A DNA stretch of 40,031 bases from Rosenbergiella metrosideri. Lineage in GTDB: Bacteria; Pseudomonadota; Gammaproteobacteria; Enterobacterales; Enterobacteriaceae. The DNA is taken from assembly GCF_022602565.1 (NCBI RefSeq), contig NZ_JALBCV010000002.1, forward strand, positions 196,553 through 236,583, written 5' to 3'. Made by a program: the position numbers and the translations under genes. The notes under the pieces were generated by a model. It saw nothing but the letters and a program-made list of their open reading frames with translations. It was not told where the DNA came from and did not search any database. This document shows, piece by piece, positions 17,322 through 25,410 of the stretch. The number at the start of each line of letters is the position of its first letter. Positions within the stretch are counted from its first letter, which is position 1.

Positions 17322-18143
17322 ATGAAGCTCACACTTGCCAGATTTTACTGGCCTGCCGATGCCATAGTTGATCCCCTTAATTTTCCAGCTGTTTTTCAGA
17401 GCGAAGCGGGGCCAGTGAGCATCTCTATCATTGATATCCCTCTGACTCATAAAAGTATCGATGAACTCCTTACACCACCTTTTCATTTGGAAAAATGGTT
17501 TCATGGACAAGGATTGTTCTTGGATACGCTTTGTGGGGTAATTATTGATAACTACTATCCCCCGGATCATCCCGATAGTTCCAAAATCGGCAGGGTTTTT
17601 AGCTTACTGTCTGAAGAGCTAGATGTCGTACCCGTGATCAATAAAAATGATCTCGCTGATGCAGCACAATGGGAGCACTTTGTGGAGCAGATGAGCGTCT
17701 TGCACGAGTTTAATCAGTTACTCGGCGAAGCCCTGTCGACGCACAAAATCATCGAATTTCATACCCGCTACAAAATGCAATTCTTGGCCCACTCACAGCC
17801 TGCTTATCGGCAGCTGGGTCCTCTCGTCGCTAATATAAAGCATGAATCCTCTTTATATGAGTTCGCACACCAATATCGTCAGCATTTTATGCGGCTATTG
17901 CGCTACCCCGCGACCGTACAGAATCATACCAATGTGGTGATGCACCTACAGGGGTACTTTCGTAAAAAAGTCGACGATGAGGCACGTCAACAACTTACCA
18001 CGCTTATCCATCAATACCGCTTGGGCGAAATCTCCTTAAGTGAGGTAAAGACCACGCTACGGCGCTTGCAAGCTGTTGCTCCGCATGGGTGGTTAGCGCA
18101 GCAACGTTATCTTTACCCTTGGTTTACTGAATACGATCTATAG
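17322..18143 (+). CDS. YbgA-like protein, DUF1722 domain with N-terminal extension
   Basis: Residues about 141-262 match the DUF1722 (YbgA) family: KMQFLAHSQPAYRQLGPLVA, RYPATVQNHTNVVMHLQGYF and GWLAQQRYLYPW. E. coli ybgA, a shorter protein of this family, also sits directly before phr. This copy has 273 residues. Its N-terminal 110 residues end in VPVINKNDLADA, which resembles the end of the DUF523 domain often fused to DUF1722, but the cysteines usual in DUF523 are absent (only Cys71 is present). The start at 17322 has AAGGA ten bases upstream. It lies 10 bp before phr, so they form one operon. Function is unknown; the pairing with a photolyase suggests a link to DNA repair or light response, which is inference. 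Confidence 0.8.
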   Translation: MKLTLARFYWPADAIVDPLNFPAVFQSEAGPVSISIIDIPLTHKSIDELLTPPFHLEKWFHGQGLFLDTLCGVIIDNYYPPDHPDSSKIGRVFSLLSEELDVVPVINKNDLADAAQWEHFVEQMSVLHEFNQLLGEALSTHKIIEFHTRYKMQFLAHSQPAYRQLGPLVANIKHESSLYEFAHQYRQHFMRLLRYPATVQNHTNVVMHLQGYFRKKVDDEARQQLTTLIHQYRLGEISLSEVKTTLRRLQAVAPHGWLAQQRYLYPWFTEYDL

Positions 18144-18153
18144 GTAGAATACT

Positions 18154-19587
18154 ATGTCGCAGCAACATCTAGTTTGGTTTCGTCATGATTTACGTTTAAG
18201 GGATAACCCTGCGCTTTCGGCCGCTTGTATGGATAACGAGGCTGAAGTTATTGCGCTGTGGTGTGTCACCCCGGAGCAGTGGAAACGGCATAACGTTTCA
18301 GCGCGGCAGCTGAACTATCAATATGATGCTTTGGTGACTCTCCAACAGGATTTGCAGGAGATAGGCATCCCGTTGTTGATTATCAACACCCCCACCTATC
18401 AAACGCTTGAAAAAGAGTTCATGCAATTATGTGAAAAGTATAAGATTGATAAGGTATTCTATAACTATCAATACGAAGTGAACGAGCGTAACCGCGATAA
18501 GCACATTGAAGCGCTCTGTCACCAACAGGATATCGTGTGCCAAGGGTTTACGGATTCGACGCTCTTCTCCCCGGGATCGGTATTGACGGGCCAAGGGAAG
18601 ATGTATCATGTATTCACGCCGTTTTCCCGCGCGGTACAGAAAAAGCTGAGTAGCGAAGGGATAGAGTGCAGCGCTTTACCTCATCAACGTAAACATCCGT
18701 CACCTGTAAAAACCTCAACGGTACCCGATTTTTCGACCAAAGCCGGCGAATACGATAAGAAAAGATTTCCCGTGGGTCATGATGCCGCGTTAACAAGGCT
18801 GCGCGAGTTCTCGAAAAATACCGTTGAAGGCTATGCTGAACAGCGTGATTTGCCTGCCGAAGATGATACAAGTCGTCTATCCGCGGCGTTAGCCATTGGA
18901 CTCGTCTCGGCGAAGCAGTGTGTGAAACGAATCCTCGCTGACCATCCTCATGCCTTAGAACAGGCGGGTGGGGCGGCGACTTGGTTGAACGAATTGATTT
19001 GGCGAGACTTCTATCGTCATCTTTTAGTCGCCGAACCTCAGCTTTGTCGCTATCAACCCTTCCAAACCTGGACCGACCATATTCACTGGCAAAATAATAA
19101 AAAGCATTTTACTGCCTGGTGCGAAGGGAAGACCGGCTTTCCCATTGTTGATGCGGGGATGCGTCAGCTTAATCAAACTGGCTGGATGCATAACCGTTTA
19201 CGAATGGTGTGTGCGAGCTTCTTAGTGAAAGATTTATTGATCGATTGGCGTTGGGGGGAGCGATACTTCTCTGAACAACTTATTGACGGTGACTTAGCAG
19301 CCAATAATGGTGGCTGGCAATGGGCGGCCTCTACAGGGACTGATGCAGCGCCGTACTTTAGAATTTTTAACCCCACTCGCCAAGGTGAGCGTTTCGATCC
19401 AAAAGGTGCATTTATTCGCCAATGGCTTCCTGAACTCAAGGATGTCCCCGAAAAAAATATTCATGAACCTTGGTTATGGGCAGATAAACAGGATAAGAAG
19501 CTTGATTACTCCCGACCAATTGTGGAACATCGGCGGGCTCGGGAAGCGACTCTGCAGGCATTTGAGCAGGCGCGAAAACATCGATAA
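18154..19587 (+). CDS. phr: deoxyribodipyrimidine (CPD) photolyase
   Basis: It repairs UV-induced cyclobutane pyrimidine dimers in visible light, using reduced FAD and an antenna folate. It has 477 residues (E. coli 472). The N-terminal antenna domain starts HLVWFRHDLRLRDNPAL. The FAD-binding helical domain from about residue 205 contains WLNELIWRDFYRHLL, the active-site stretch GWMHNRLRMV and the highly conserved segment GGWQWAASTGTDAAPYFRIF. It lies between the ybgA-like gene and ybgI, with short gaps on both sides, so the three genes probably share a transcript. Confidence 0.97.
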   Translation: MSQQHLVWFRHDLRLRDNPALSAACMDNEAEVIALWCVTPEQWKRHNVSARQLNYQYDALVTLQQDLQEIGIPLLIINTPTYQTLEKEFMQLCEKYKIDKVFYNYQYEVNERNRDKHIEALCHQQDIVCQGFTDSTLFSPGSVLTGQGKMYHVFTPFSRAVQKKLSSEGIECSALPHQRKHPSPVKTSTVPDFSTKAGEYDKKRFPVGHDAALTRLREFSKNTVEGYAEQRDLPAEDDTSRLSAALAIGLVSAKQCVKRILADHPHALEQAGGAATWLNELIWRDFYRHLLVAEPQLCRYQPFQTWTDHIHWQNNKKHFTAWCEGKTGFPIVDAGMRQLNQTGWMHNRLRMVCASFLVKDLLIDWRWGERYFSEQLIDGDLAANNGGWQWAASTGTDAAPYFRIFNPTRQGERFDPKGAFIRQWLPELKDVPEKNIHEPWLWADKQDKKLDYSRPIVEHRRAREATLQAFEQARKHR

Positions 19588-19608
19588 TCGTTAGAGTTAG
19601 GACAAGCT

Positions 19609-20352
19609 ATGAAAAACACGCTCTTAGAACAGCATATTGACCGTTACTTAAACAGTTCTCAATTCAAAGACTACGCGCCGAATGGCTTGCAGGTAGAGGG
19701 ACGTGAGACGGTACAAAAAATTGTGACGGGAGTGACTGCTTGCCAAGCGTTGCTGGACCGAGCGGTGGAAGTCGATGCCGACGCGATTATTGTTCACCAT
19801 GGCTACTTTTGGAAAAATGAGCCAGTGGTGATTAAAAATATGAAGCGTCAGCGGCTTAAGACGCTGTTGACCAATGATATTAACCTCTATGGATGGCATT
19901 TACCCTTAGATGCTCACCCCGAAGTGGGTAATAACGTACAGCTGGCAAAACTCCTGGATATCACGGTAAGCGGAGAAATTGATACGTACCTCCTTGAAGG
20001 TCACTTTGAGCAGCCGATCAGTGCCGAGCAACTGTCGCAACGGTTAGCTGAGCGGTTGCAACGTCATCCACTTTATTGTGGGCCTGATAAGAAAGGCATG
20101 ATCAAGCGGGTTGCCTGGTGTACGGGTGGCGCACCAGATTTTATTGAACAAGCGGCCGATGCCGGCGTCGATGCCTTCATTACGGGCGAGGTTTCAGAAA
20201 GAACGACCCATATCGCCCGCGAACGCGGGATTCACTTCTTCAGCGCCGGACACCACGCGACCGAGCGGGGAGGAATACAGGCCTTAGGGGAGTGGTTGAC
20301 GCGTACACATGGCCTCGATGTCATCTTTTTAGATATTGATAATCCAGTATAA
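19609..20352 (+). CDS. ybgI: Nif3/DUF34-family dinuclear metal protein YbgI
   Basis: Toroidal hexameric protein of the Nif3 family. It is often annotated as GTP cyclohydrolase I type 2, but its role is uncertain. The 247 residues equal E. coli YbgI. All expected dinuclear metal ligands are present: His63 and His64 (IVHHGYFW), Asp101 (PLDAH), His215 and Glu219 (AGHHATERGG). It begins 21 bp after phr. In E. coli ybgI heads the pxp genes; here pxpB starts 118 bp later and may use a separate promoter. Confidence 0.95.
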   Translation: MKNTLLEQHIDRYLNSSQFKDYAPNGLQVEGRETVQKIVTGVTACQALLDRAVEVDADAIIVHHGYFWKNEPVVIKNMKRQRLKTLLTNDINLYGWHLPLDAHPEVGNNVQLAKLLDITVSGEIDTYLLEGHFEQPISAEQLSQRLAERLQRHPLYCGPDKKGMIKRVAWCTGGAPDFIEQAADAGVDAFITGEVSERTTHIARERGIHFFSAGHHATERGGIQALGEWLTRTHGLDVIFLDIDNPV

Positions 20353-20470
20353 ATAACCTGTTCAATAGTGACCCAAAACGAGCCTGTAATCCCTTACCGC
20401 CATCTCGAATAACTGATAAGGTAATCTAACGTTTCATAGACCCATCGTGTTCACCACTAGGGAGTGAGCT

Positions 20471-21127
20471 TTGTCAGAGATGCGTTATTACATGTTCGGT
20501 GAAAGCACATTGGTGATTGAATCACGTCCTCCTGTGTCGCTTACGGTTCAACAGCGTATTTGGGGATTGGCTCAGCAGCTTGTTCATGAACCGGGGGTGG
20601 CAGAAGTTATTCCCGGAATGAATAACCTGACTATTCGATTACAGGCTATCCCTCCCTCACAACAGGAGGCGGTCTCCCAGCTCGAAGCATGGTGGCATGC
20701 CGCGGAATCTTTCATCCCAGCGTCGAGAAATATCGATATACCCGTTATCTACGGTAAAACGGCAGGGCCAGACTTGAGTTCGCTCGCGGAGACGGTAGGC
20801 CTAACCCCCAAGCAGGTTGTTGAGGCTCACAGTGCGGAATGCTATACCGTATTTTTTATTGGCTTCCAACCGGGCTTTCCTTATCTCTCTGGATTATCAC
20901 CGCGCTTAGCCTGCCCACGTCACAAAACACCCCGCCTCTCTGTTCCCGCTGGCAGTGTTGGTATTGCGGGCAGCCAAACCGGTATTTATCCGTTAACCTC
21001 GCCGGGAGGATGGCAAATTATTGGCCAGACCTCATCCCTATTATTTGATGAGACTCGCGAAGCCCCATTCTTATTACGCCCCGGCGATACCGTACGTTTT
21101 ATCCCGCATAAGGATGGACTATGCTGA
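20471..21127 (+). CDS. pxpB: 5-oxoprolinase subunit PxpB
   Basis: Subunit of the ATP-dependent prokaryotic 5-oxoprolinase PxpABC, which opens 5-oxoproline (pyroglutamate) to glutamate. It has 218 residues, as in E. coli. Hallmarks of the KipI/AHS1 family are visible: IPVIYG, FFIGFQPGFPYLSGL, VPAGSVGIAGSQTGIYP and the C-terminal RPGDTVRF. The TTG at 20471 is chosen because AGGGAG lies six bases upstream; the ATG at 20480 would be 15 bases from it. The reading frame overlaps pxpC by 7 bp. Confidence 0.93.
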   Translation: MSEMRYYMFGESTLVIESRPPVSLTVQQRIWGLAQQLVHEPGVAEVIPGMNNLTIRLQAIPPSQQEAVSQLEAWWHAAESFIPASRNIDIPVIYGKTAGPDLSSLAETVGLTPKQVVEAHSAECYTVFFIGFQPGFPYLSGLSPRLACPRHKTPRLSVPAGSVGIAGSQTGIYPLTSPGGWQIIGQTSSLLFDETREAPFLLRPGDTVRFIPHKDGLC

Positions 21128-22053
21128 CAGTAGTGAAAGCAGGCTTAGCCAGCTCCCTGCAAGACGGTGGGCGCTTGGGATTTGCGCAATATGGCGTCGG
21201 TCGTGGTGGGGCATTGGATCGGCCCGCTATGCAAACAGCCAACATGCTGGTAGGTAATGATAAAAATCAAGCAGTAATCGAGATTACCCAAGGCAACGCG
21301 ATATTCCGTTTCGAACAATCGTGCTGGTTCGCCCTAACCGGAGCAGACTGCCAGAGCCTGTTGGCAGGGAAGAGTATAGCGACCGGCTGGCGATACTTTG
21401 CACAAGCCGGACAGACATTACAGCTGCAATCACCGTTGAGAGGAATGCGTAGTTATCTGGCAGTCAGTGGCGGTTTTGATATTCCTCCTGTGATGGGATC
21501 ACAAAGTACCGATCTCATGGCAAGGTTTGGGGGCTTCAATGGCTGCTTTCTGCAAAACGGCGATAGCTTACCTTTAGGCCCAGCTTCAAGGCAGTTTGAG
21601 CGCTCGGTAGGGGTGAGACAGCTTCTCTGGGGAAACCGAGTGCGAGTCATCCCTGGCCCCGAGTTTACGCAGCTCACTGCGGAATCTCAGCAAGCCCTGT
21701 GGCGTACCGGCTGGACATTGACCCCACAAAGTAACCGTATGGGGCATCGACTACAGGGTAGAGTATTAAAATTCTCATATCGGGAAGAGCTATTATCTCA
21801 CGGTGTTTTGCCGGGAACCCTTCAACTTCCTCCCAGTGGACAGCCTGTAATTTTACTCGCCGATGCGCAAACCACGGGTGGGTATGCGCGAATAGGCCAA
21901 GTGATTGAATGCGACCTGTATCATCTGGCGCAATTACGTCCGCGAGAGCCGCTCCATTTCATCTATTGTACCTTGGCGCAAGCGCGTGAAGCGACGCTTG
22001 CTCAGCAGCAGGTATTGGATATGATCGAGTGGGGCGTGACTCGACAGTCGTGA
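21121..22053 (+). CDS. pxpC: 5-oxoprolinase subunit PxpC
   Basis: Second subunit of the 5-oxoprolinase (KipA/AHS2, biotin-dependent carboxylase-like family). The 310 residues equal E. coli PxpC. Conserved segments are SLQDGGRLGFAQYGVGRGGALD near the N-terminus, SNRMGHRLQG in the middle and ADAQTTGGYARIG near the C-terminus. It overlaps pxpB and must be translated with it. The third subunit, PxpA (LamB/YcsF family), normally follows directly but is not in this window. Without PxpA the E. coli enzyme is inactive, so either pxpA lies elsewhere or the pair does something else. Confidence 0.93.
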   Translation: MLTVVKAGLASSLQDGGRLGFAQYGVGRGGALDRPAMQTANMLVGNDKNQAVIEITQGNAIFRFEQSCWFALTGADCQSLLAGKSIATGWRYFAQAGQTLQLQSPLRGMRSYLAVSGGFDIPPVMGSQSTDLMARFGGFNGCFLQNGDSLPLGPASRQFERSVGVRQLLWGNRVRVIPGPEFTQLTAESQQALWRTGWTLTPQSNRMGHRLQGRVLKFSYREELLSHGVLPGTLQLPPSGQPVILLADAQTTGGYARIGQVIECDLYHLAQLRPREPLHFIYCTLAQAREATLAQQQVLDMIEWGVTRQS

Positions 22054-22072
22054 GCATTACTGATTGATTTAG

Positions 22073-22094
22073 GTAAAATTTTTTTACGTTTTTT
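22073..22094 (+). terminator. weak AT-rich terminator candidate after pxpC
   Basis: GTAAAA/TTTTAC stem with a 3-nt loop followed by G and six T residues, 20 bp after the pxpC stop. The stem is weak, so termination would be partial at best. Confidence 0.3.
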
Positions 22095-22133
22095 CAGCGT
22101 GAATCGCAAGCAGTCTCAAGCTGGAGGCTGTTT

Positions 22134-22253
22134 ATGTTGCCGCAGATTGACTACACTCATTTAAAGACTTTGCAAAAGCCGCACCAAAAAGGTATCGGTT
22201 CCATTCTCAAATTGACAAGGAGTTTCACGTGGCAAAAAACATCAACTTCCTGA
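22134..22253 (+). CDS. possible 39-codon leader ORF before the AroE-like gene
   Basis: An ATG at 22134 has a strong ribosome site (TGGAGG, seven bases upstream) and opens a 39-codon frame beginning MLPQIDYTHLKTLQ. The stop at 22251-22253 lies inside the AroE-like gene, so the two overlap by 25 bp in different frames. It matches no protein I recognise and has no membrane or signal character. It may be a leader peptide coupled to the downstream gene or the stub of a lost gene; it could also be chance. Confidence 0.35.
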   Translation: MLPQIDYTHLKTLQKPHQKGIGSILKLTRSFTWQKTSTS

Positions 22254-23086
22254 GTGACCTGACCGGATCGTTTTCTTCACCTTGCAGCGAAAACCCTACT
22301 GTTCGCATGATCGAGGCGGGCTATCAGAAAGAAGGCATGAACGCGCGCTTCATTACCTGCGAAGTCGGGCCAGAGAAGTTAGAGCAATCAATTAAAGGTG
22401 CAATTGCCATGGGGTGGAAAGGCTTTAGCTGCTCACTGCCCAACAAGCAAGAAGTGATTCAATATCTCGATGAGTTGGACACCTCCGCGAAAGTGATAGG
22501 TGCGGTGAACTGTGTCGTGATCAAAGAGGGCAAGCTCACAGGTTATAACACTGACGGTCAAGGCTTTATCGAAGCACTGAGCGATATCACCTCGGTAAAA
22601 GGTAAGCATATTACGCTGCTCGGTGCAGGCGGTGCAGCGCGCGCGATTGCCGTTGAAGCCGCCTTAGCAGGGGCTAAGCACATCACGCTGATCAACCGTA
22701 ATGAAGAGCGCGGCCAAGATTTAGTTAAGCTGATTGAAGAGAATACGGAAGCTAAGGCATCTTTCACTAAATGGACTAAGCAAGTGGCTATTGATAGCCA
22801 AACCGAGATTCTGGTTAATGCCACCTCAATCGGTCTGAATGATGCCGATGCCATCCCTGATATCGATCTCGCTTCAATCGAAAAAGCGATGATTGTGGCC
22901 GATGTTATTCCTAATCCTCCGGAGACAAAATTACTACGCGAGGCGGCTAAGAAGGGATGCACCACCCTCAATGGGTTGAATATGCTAGTCAATCAAGGGG
23001 CACAGAACGTCTACAACTGGTTTGGTAAGAAAGTGGATCGTGCGCCGATGAAGGCGTCATTAGAAGAGATTTTTAACGCGAAGTAA
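22229..23086 (+). CDS. shikimate dehydrogenase family protein (AroE/YdiB-like, divergent)
   Basis: An NAD(P)-dependent oxidoreductase of the shikimate/quinate dehydrogenase family, 285 residues. The Rossmann loop is GAGGAARA at 132-139, followed by NRNEER at 156-161, whose arginines suggest NADP. The catalytic lysine is Lys73 in SLPNK, closer to the YdiB form PNKQ than to the AroE form PFKE. GAVNC (Asn94), NTDG (Asp109) and the C-terminal Gln256 are kept. The N-terminal substrate loop, usually HSxSP in AroE, reads GSFSSPCSENPT instead, so the substrate may differ. The start is GTG with AAGGAG seven bases upstream. It sits where E. coli has pxpA and nei, and it is unlikely to be the housekeeping AroE. 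Confidence 0.85.
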   Translation: MAKNINFLSDLTGSFSSPCSENPTVRMIEAGYQKEGMNARFITCEVGPEKLEQSIKGAIAMGWKGFSCSLPNKQEVIQYLDELDTSAKVIGAVNCVVIKEGKLTGYNTDGQGFIEALSDITSVKGKHITLLGAGGAARAIAVEAALAGAKHITLINRNEERGQDLVKLIEENTEAKASFTKWTKQVAIDSQTEILVNATSIGLNDADAIPDIDLASIEKAMIVADVIPNPPETKLLREAAKKGCTTLNGLNMLVNQGAQNVYNWFGKKVDRAPMKASLEEIFNAK

Positions 23087-23087
23087 G

Positions 23088-23118
23088 TAAAAAAGGAGAG
23101 CAAGGCTCTCCCTTTTTA
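23088..23118. terminator. bidirectional terminator between the AroE-like gene and gltA
   Basis: Stem GGAGAGC/GCTCTCC with a 3-nt loop, flanked by A-runs on the left and T-runs on the right. It can end both the plus-strand AroE-like gene and the minus-strand gltA transcript. Confidence 0.85.
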
Positions 23119-23129
23119 GTCATCAAGGC

Positions 23130-24410
23130 CTAGCGCTTGGATTCAAATTTACGCTCGGTATAACCGGTATAGAGTTGACGTGGACGAGCGATCTTCATTC
23201 CCTCTTCGTGCATCTCGATCCAGTGGGAGATCCAGCCGACAGTGCGTGCCATAGCAAAGATTACGGTAAACATCGAGGTAGGAATACCCATCGCTTTTAA
23301 GATCAAGCCTGAGTAGAAATCGACATTAGGGTAGAGCTTGCGCTCGATGAAGTAAGGGTCGTTTAATGCAATATGTTCAAGTTGCATAGCCACTTCCAGG
23401 AGATCATCTTTCATCCCTAATTCTTCTAACACTTCATGACAGGTTTCACGCATCACCGTGGCACGTGGGTCATAATTTTTATAAACCCGGTGACCGAAGC
23501 CCATTAGACGGAACGAGTCATTTTTATCTTTCGCGCGGCGGACAAATTCTGGAATATGCTCAACACTACTGATCTCTTCGAGCATATGTAATGTTGCTTC
23601 GTTAGCGCCACCGTGTGCAGGTCCCCACAATGAAGCAATACCCGCTGCGATACAGGCAAATGGGTTGGCGCCGGAAGAACCTGCCGTTCTCACGGTTGAC
23701 GTTGACGCATTTTGTTCATGATCGGCGTGCAGAATAAGAATACGGTCCATCGCACGTTCTAGTACTGGGTTAATTTTGTACTCTTCGCACGGCGTCGCAA
23801 ACATCATATGCAGGAAGTTTCCGGCATAAGAGAGGTCATTACGTGGGTAAATGAAGGGCTGACCGATGGAGTATTTGTAACACATCGCCGCGACGGTGGG
23901 CATCTTCGATAGGAGCCGGAAAGCGGCAATTTCACGATGACGAGGATTATTAACGTCCATTGAATCATGATAGAAGGCGGCGAGTGCGCCAGTAACGCCA
24001 CACATAACGGCCATCGGGTGTGAGTCGCGGCGAAAACCGTGGAATAAGCGAGTGATCTGCTCGTGGATCATGGTGTGACGCGTCACTTGCGTTTTAAACT
24101 GTTGATACTGTTCTGCTGTCGGGACTTCTCCGTTTAACAGAATGTAGCAAACCTCAAGGTAATCAGATTTCGTGGCTAATTCAGCGATCGGAAATCCGCG
24201 ATGCAGCAGAATACCTTCTTCACCGTCGATATAGGTGATTTTGGATTCGCAAGACGCTGTAGAAGTGAAGCCAGGGTCAAAAGTATAAACGCCATGAGAA
24301 CCTAACGCGCGCACATCGACAACATCTTGGCCTAATGTTCCTTTAAGTACATTCAGGTCGACGGCTGACTCATTTGAGTCGAGCGTAAGTGTCACCTTTT
24401 TATCTGTCAT
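23130..24410 (-). CDS. gltA: citrate synthase (type II, hexameric)
   Basis: It condenses oxaloacetate and acetyl-CoA into citrate, the entry step of the TCA cycle. The 426 residues are one fewer than in E. coli. Active-site residues are visible in [12 protein letters not shown] (first His) and [12 protein letters not shown] (second His, substrate Arg), and a later Asp lies in NVDFYSG. The long N-terminal domain is typical of the NADH-inhibited type II enzyme. The ribosome site GGAGGCAGT precedes the ATG at 24410. It is divergent from sdhCDAB-sucABCD, as in E. coli. Confidence 0.98.
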   Translation of the reverse strand: MTDKKVTLTLDSNESAVDLNVLKGTLGQDVVDVRALGSHGVYTFDPGFTSTASCESKITYIDGEEGILLHRGFPIAELATKSDYLEVCYILLNGEVPTAEQYQQFKTQVTRHTMIHEQITRLFHGFRRDSHPMAVMCGVTGALAAFYHDSMDVNNPRHREIAAFRLLSKMPTVAAMCYKYSIGQPFIYPRNDLSYAGNFLHMMFATPCEEYKINPVLERAMDRILILHADHEQNASTSTVRTAGSSGANPFACIAAGIASLWGPAHGGANEATLHMLEEISSVEHIPEFVRRAKDKNDSFRLMGFGHRVYKNYDPRATVMRETCHEVLEELGMKDDLLEVAMQLEHIALNDPYFIERKLYPNVDFYSGLILKAMGIPTSMFTVIFAMARTVGWISHWIEMHEEGMKIARPRQLYTGYTERKFESKR

Positions 24411-24792
24411 TTACTGCCTCCAAAAAGAACGATTGGAACGATATCCAAATACTGATTCGCGAATTTGTTAAAATTATGTCATCAATTTATATCAAAATTG
24501 AGTCAAGCAGTATAGCGCTCTATCCGCGATGACGTGGTGGAGAATCGTACAGTTAGATGAGTCATCCAAAAGATACCGTTGTTTTAAAATAATTTTAGTC
24601 ACTATGTCACAGCCTGAAACTTTCGTAAAAAAAATAAATTTTGTGATTTAGGAGAATATTTCATAATCTATAGTTATCAAGTAATCGAAAAACTATAACA
24701 TTTAGTGATAGATTGCTTTATTGTTTCTAAATGTAAAATAAAGCCATTATCTGCGTCAAATCAGTGGATTAGCGATAAATAAATGTCAGTAA

Positions 24793-24810
24793 CAGTGAGT
24801 TAGATCACTG
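24793..24810. promoter_or_regulatory. CRP-like site upstream of the sdh promoter
   Basis: Perfect 6-bp arms CAGTGA/TCACTG around a 6-bp centre, giving the CRP core GTGA-N6-TCAC. Its centre is about 80 bp upstream of the start expected for the sdh promoter. Catabolite activation of sdh is known in E. coli. Confidence 0.6.
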
Positions 24811-24846
24811 ATTTGTTTCAATTTACACAAAGAAATTGTAGAGCAA

Positions 24847-24875
24847 TTGTAATAAGATTGTGATCTCTCTATAAT
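24847..24875 (+). promoter_or_regulatory. sigma-70 promoter of sdhCDAB-sucABCD
   Basis: -35 TTGTAA (24847-24852), 17-bp spacer and consensus -10 TATAAT (24870-24875). It leaves a leader of about 140 nt before sdhC, a length compatible with small-RNA control. Confidence 0.7.
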
Positions 24876-25020
24876 CCCTACTAGGTCTCCGGATTTACCT
24901 GTTTCAGGAGGCACCCAGCGTTTTTTTTCGTCTAACACTGGATGTGACTGTTCTGTAAGTGAGCTTCACCAGAAGTTGGCAAGCAGCAGGGCCGGAGGAG
25001 ACATAATAAAAAAGAGCTGT

Positions 25021-25410
25021 GTGGGCAAAACCGTGAATAAACAAAGACCTGTCAACTTGGATCTCTCGACGATCCGGTTTCCCGTTACTGCAATAGCATC
25101 CATTCTCCACCGTGTATCTGGCGTGATTACGTTTGTTGCGTTGGGAATTTTACTGTGGCTGCTAGGGCTCTCTCTCTCATCTCCAGAAGGTTTTAACCAA
25201 GCTGCTGCCATCATGGGAAGTTTCTTCGTGAAATTTATTCTCTGGGCAATCTTAACAGCGCTGGCTTACCACATTGTCGGGGGAATCCGCCATCTACTCG
25301 CGGACTTTGGCTTTATGGAAGAAACCTTGGTGGCAGGTAAACGGAGTGCTATGGCCTCCTTTATCATTGCGGCCATACTGTCGATTTTAGCGGGGGTTCT
25401 CGTATGGTAA
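25021..25410 (+). CDS. sdhC: succinate dehydrogenase cytochrome b556 subunit
   Basis: Membrane anchor of respiratory complex II, with three transmembrane helices. Haem ligand His84 (LAYH) and quinone-site residues Ser27 and Arg31 (SILHRVSG) are in place. The GTG at 25021 gives 129 residues, the E. coli length, and a normal N-terminus [15 protein letters not shown]. It has only a weak AAGAG close upstream. A much stronger GGAGGAG at 24993-24999 stands before in-frame ATA codons where E. coli has its ATG, so the true start is uncertain. The stop overlaps sdhD by 7 bp. Confidence 0.93.
   Translation: MGKTVNKQRPVNLDLSTIRFPVTAIASILHRVSGVITFVALGILLWLLGLSLSSPEGFNQAAAIMGSFFVKFILWAILTALAYHIVGGIRHLLADFGFMEETLVAGKRSAMASFIIAAILSILAGVLVW

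Larger units (their letters stand above)
24411..25020. promoter_or_regulatory. gltA-sdhC divergent control region
   Basis: A 610-bp AT-rich intergenic stretch. It holds the sdh promoter (24847-24875) and a good CRP-like palindrome (24793-24810), annotated separately, and a strong but oddly placed ribosome site at 24993-24999. On the gltA side several AT-rich hexamers occur but no clear -35/-10 pair with 17-bp spacing. In E. coli this region responds to CRP, ArcA, FNR and iron via RyhB; I could not place ArcA or RyhB sites with confidence. Confidence 0.7.
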
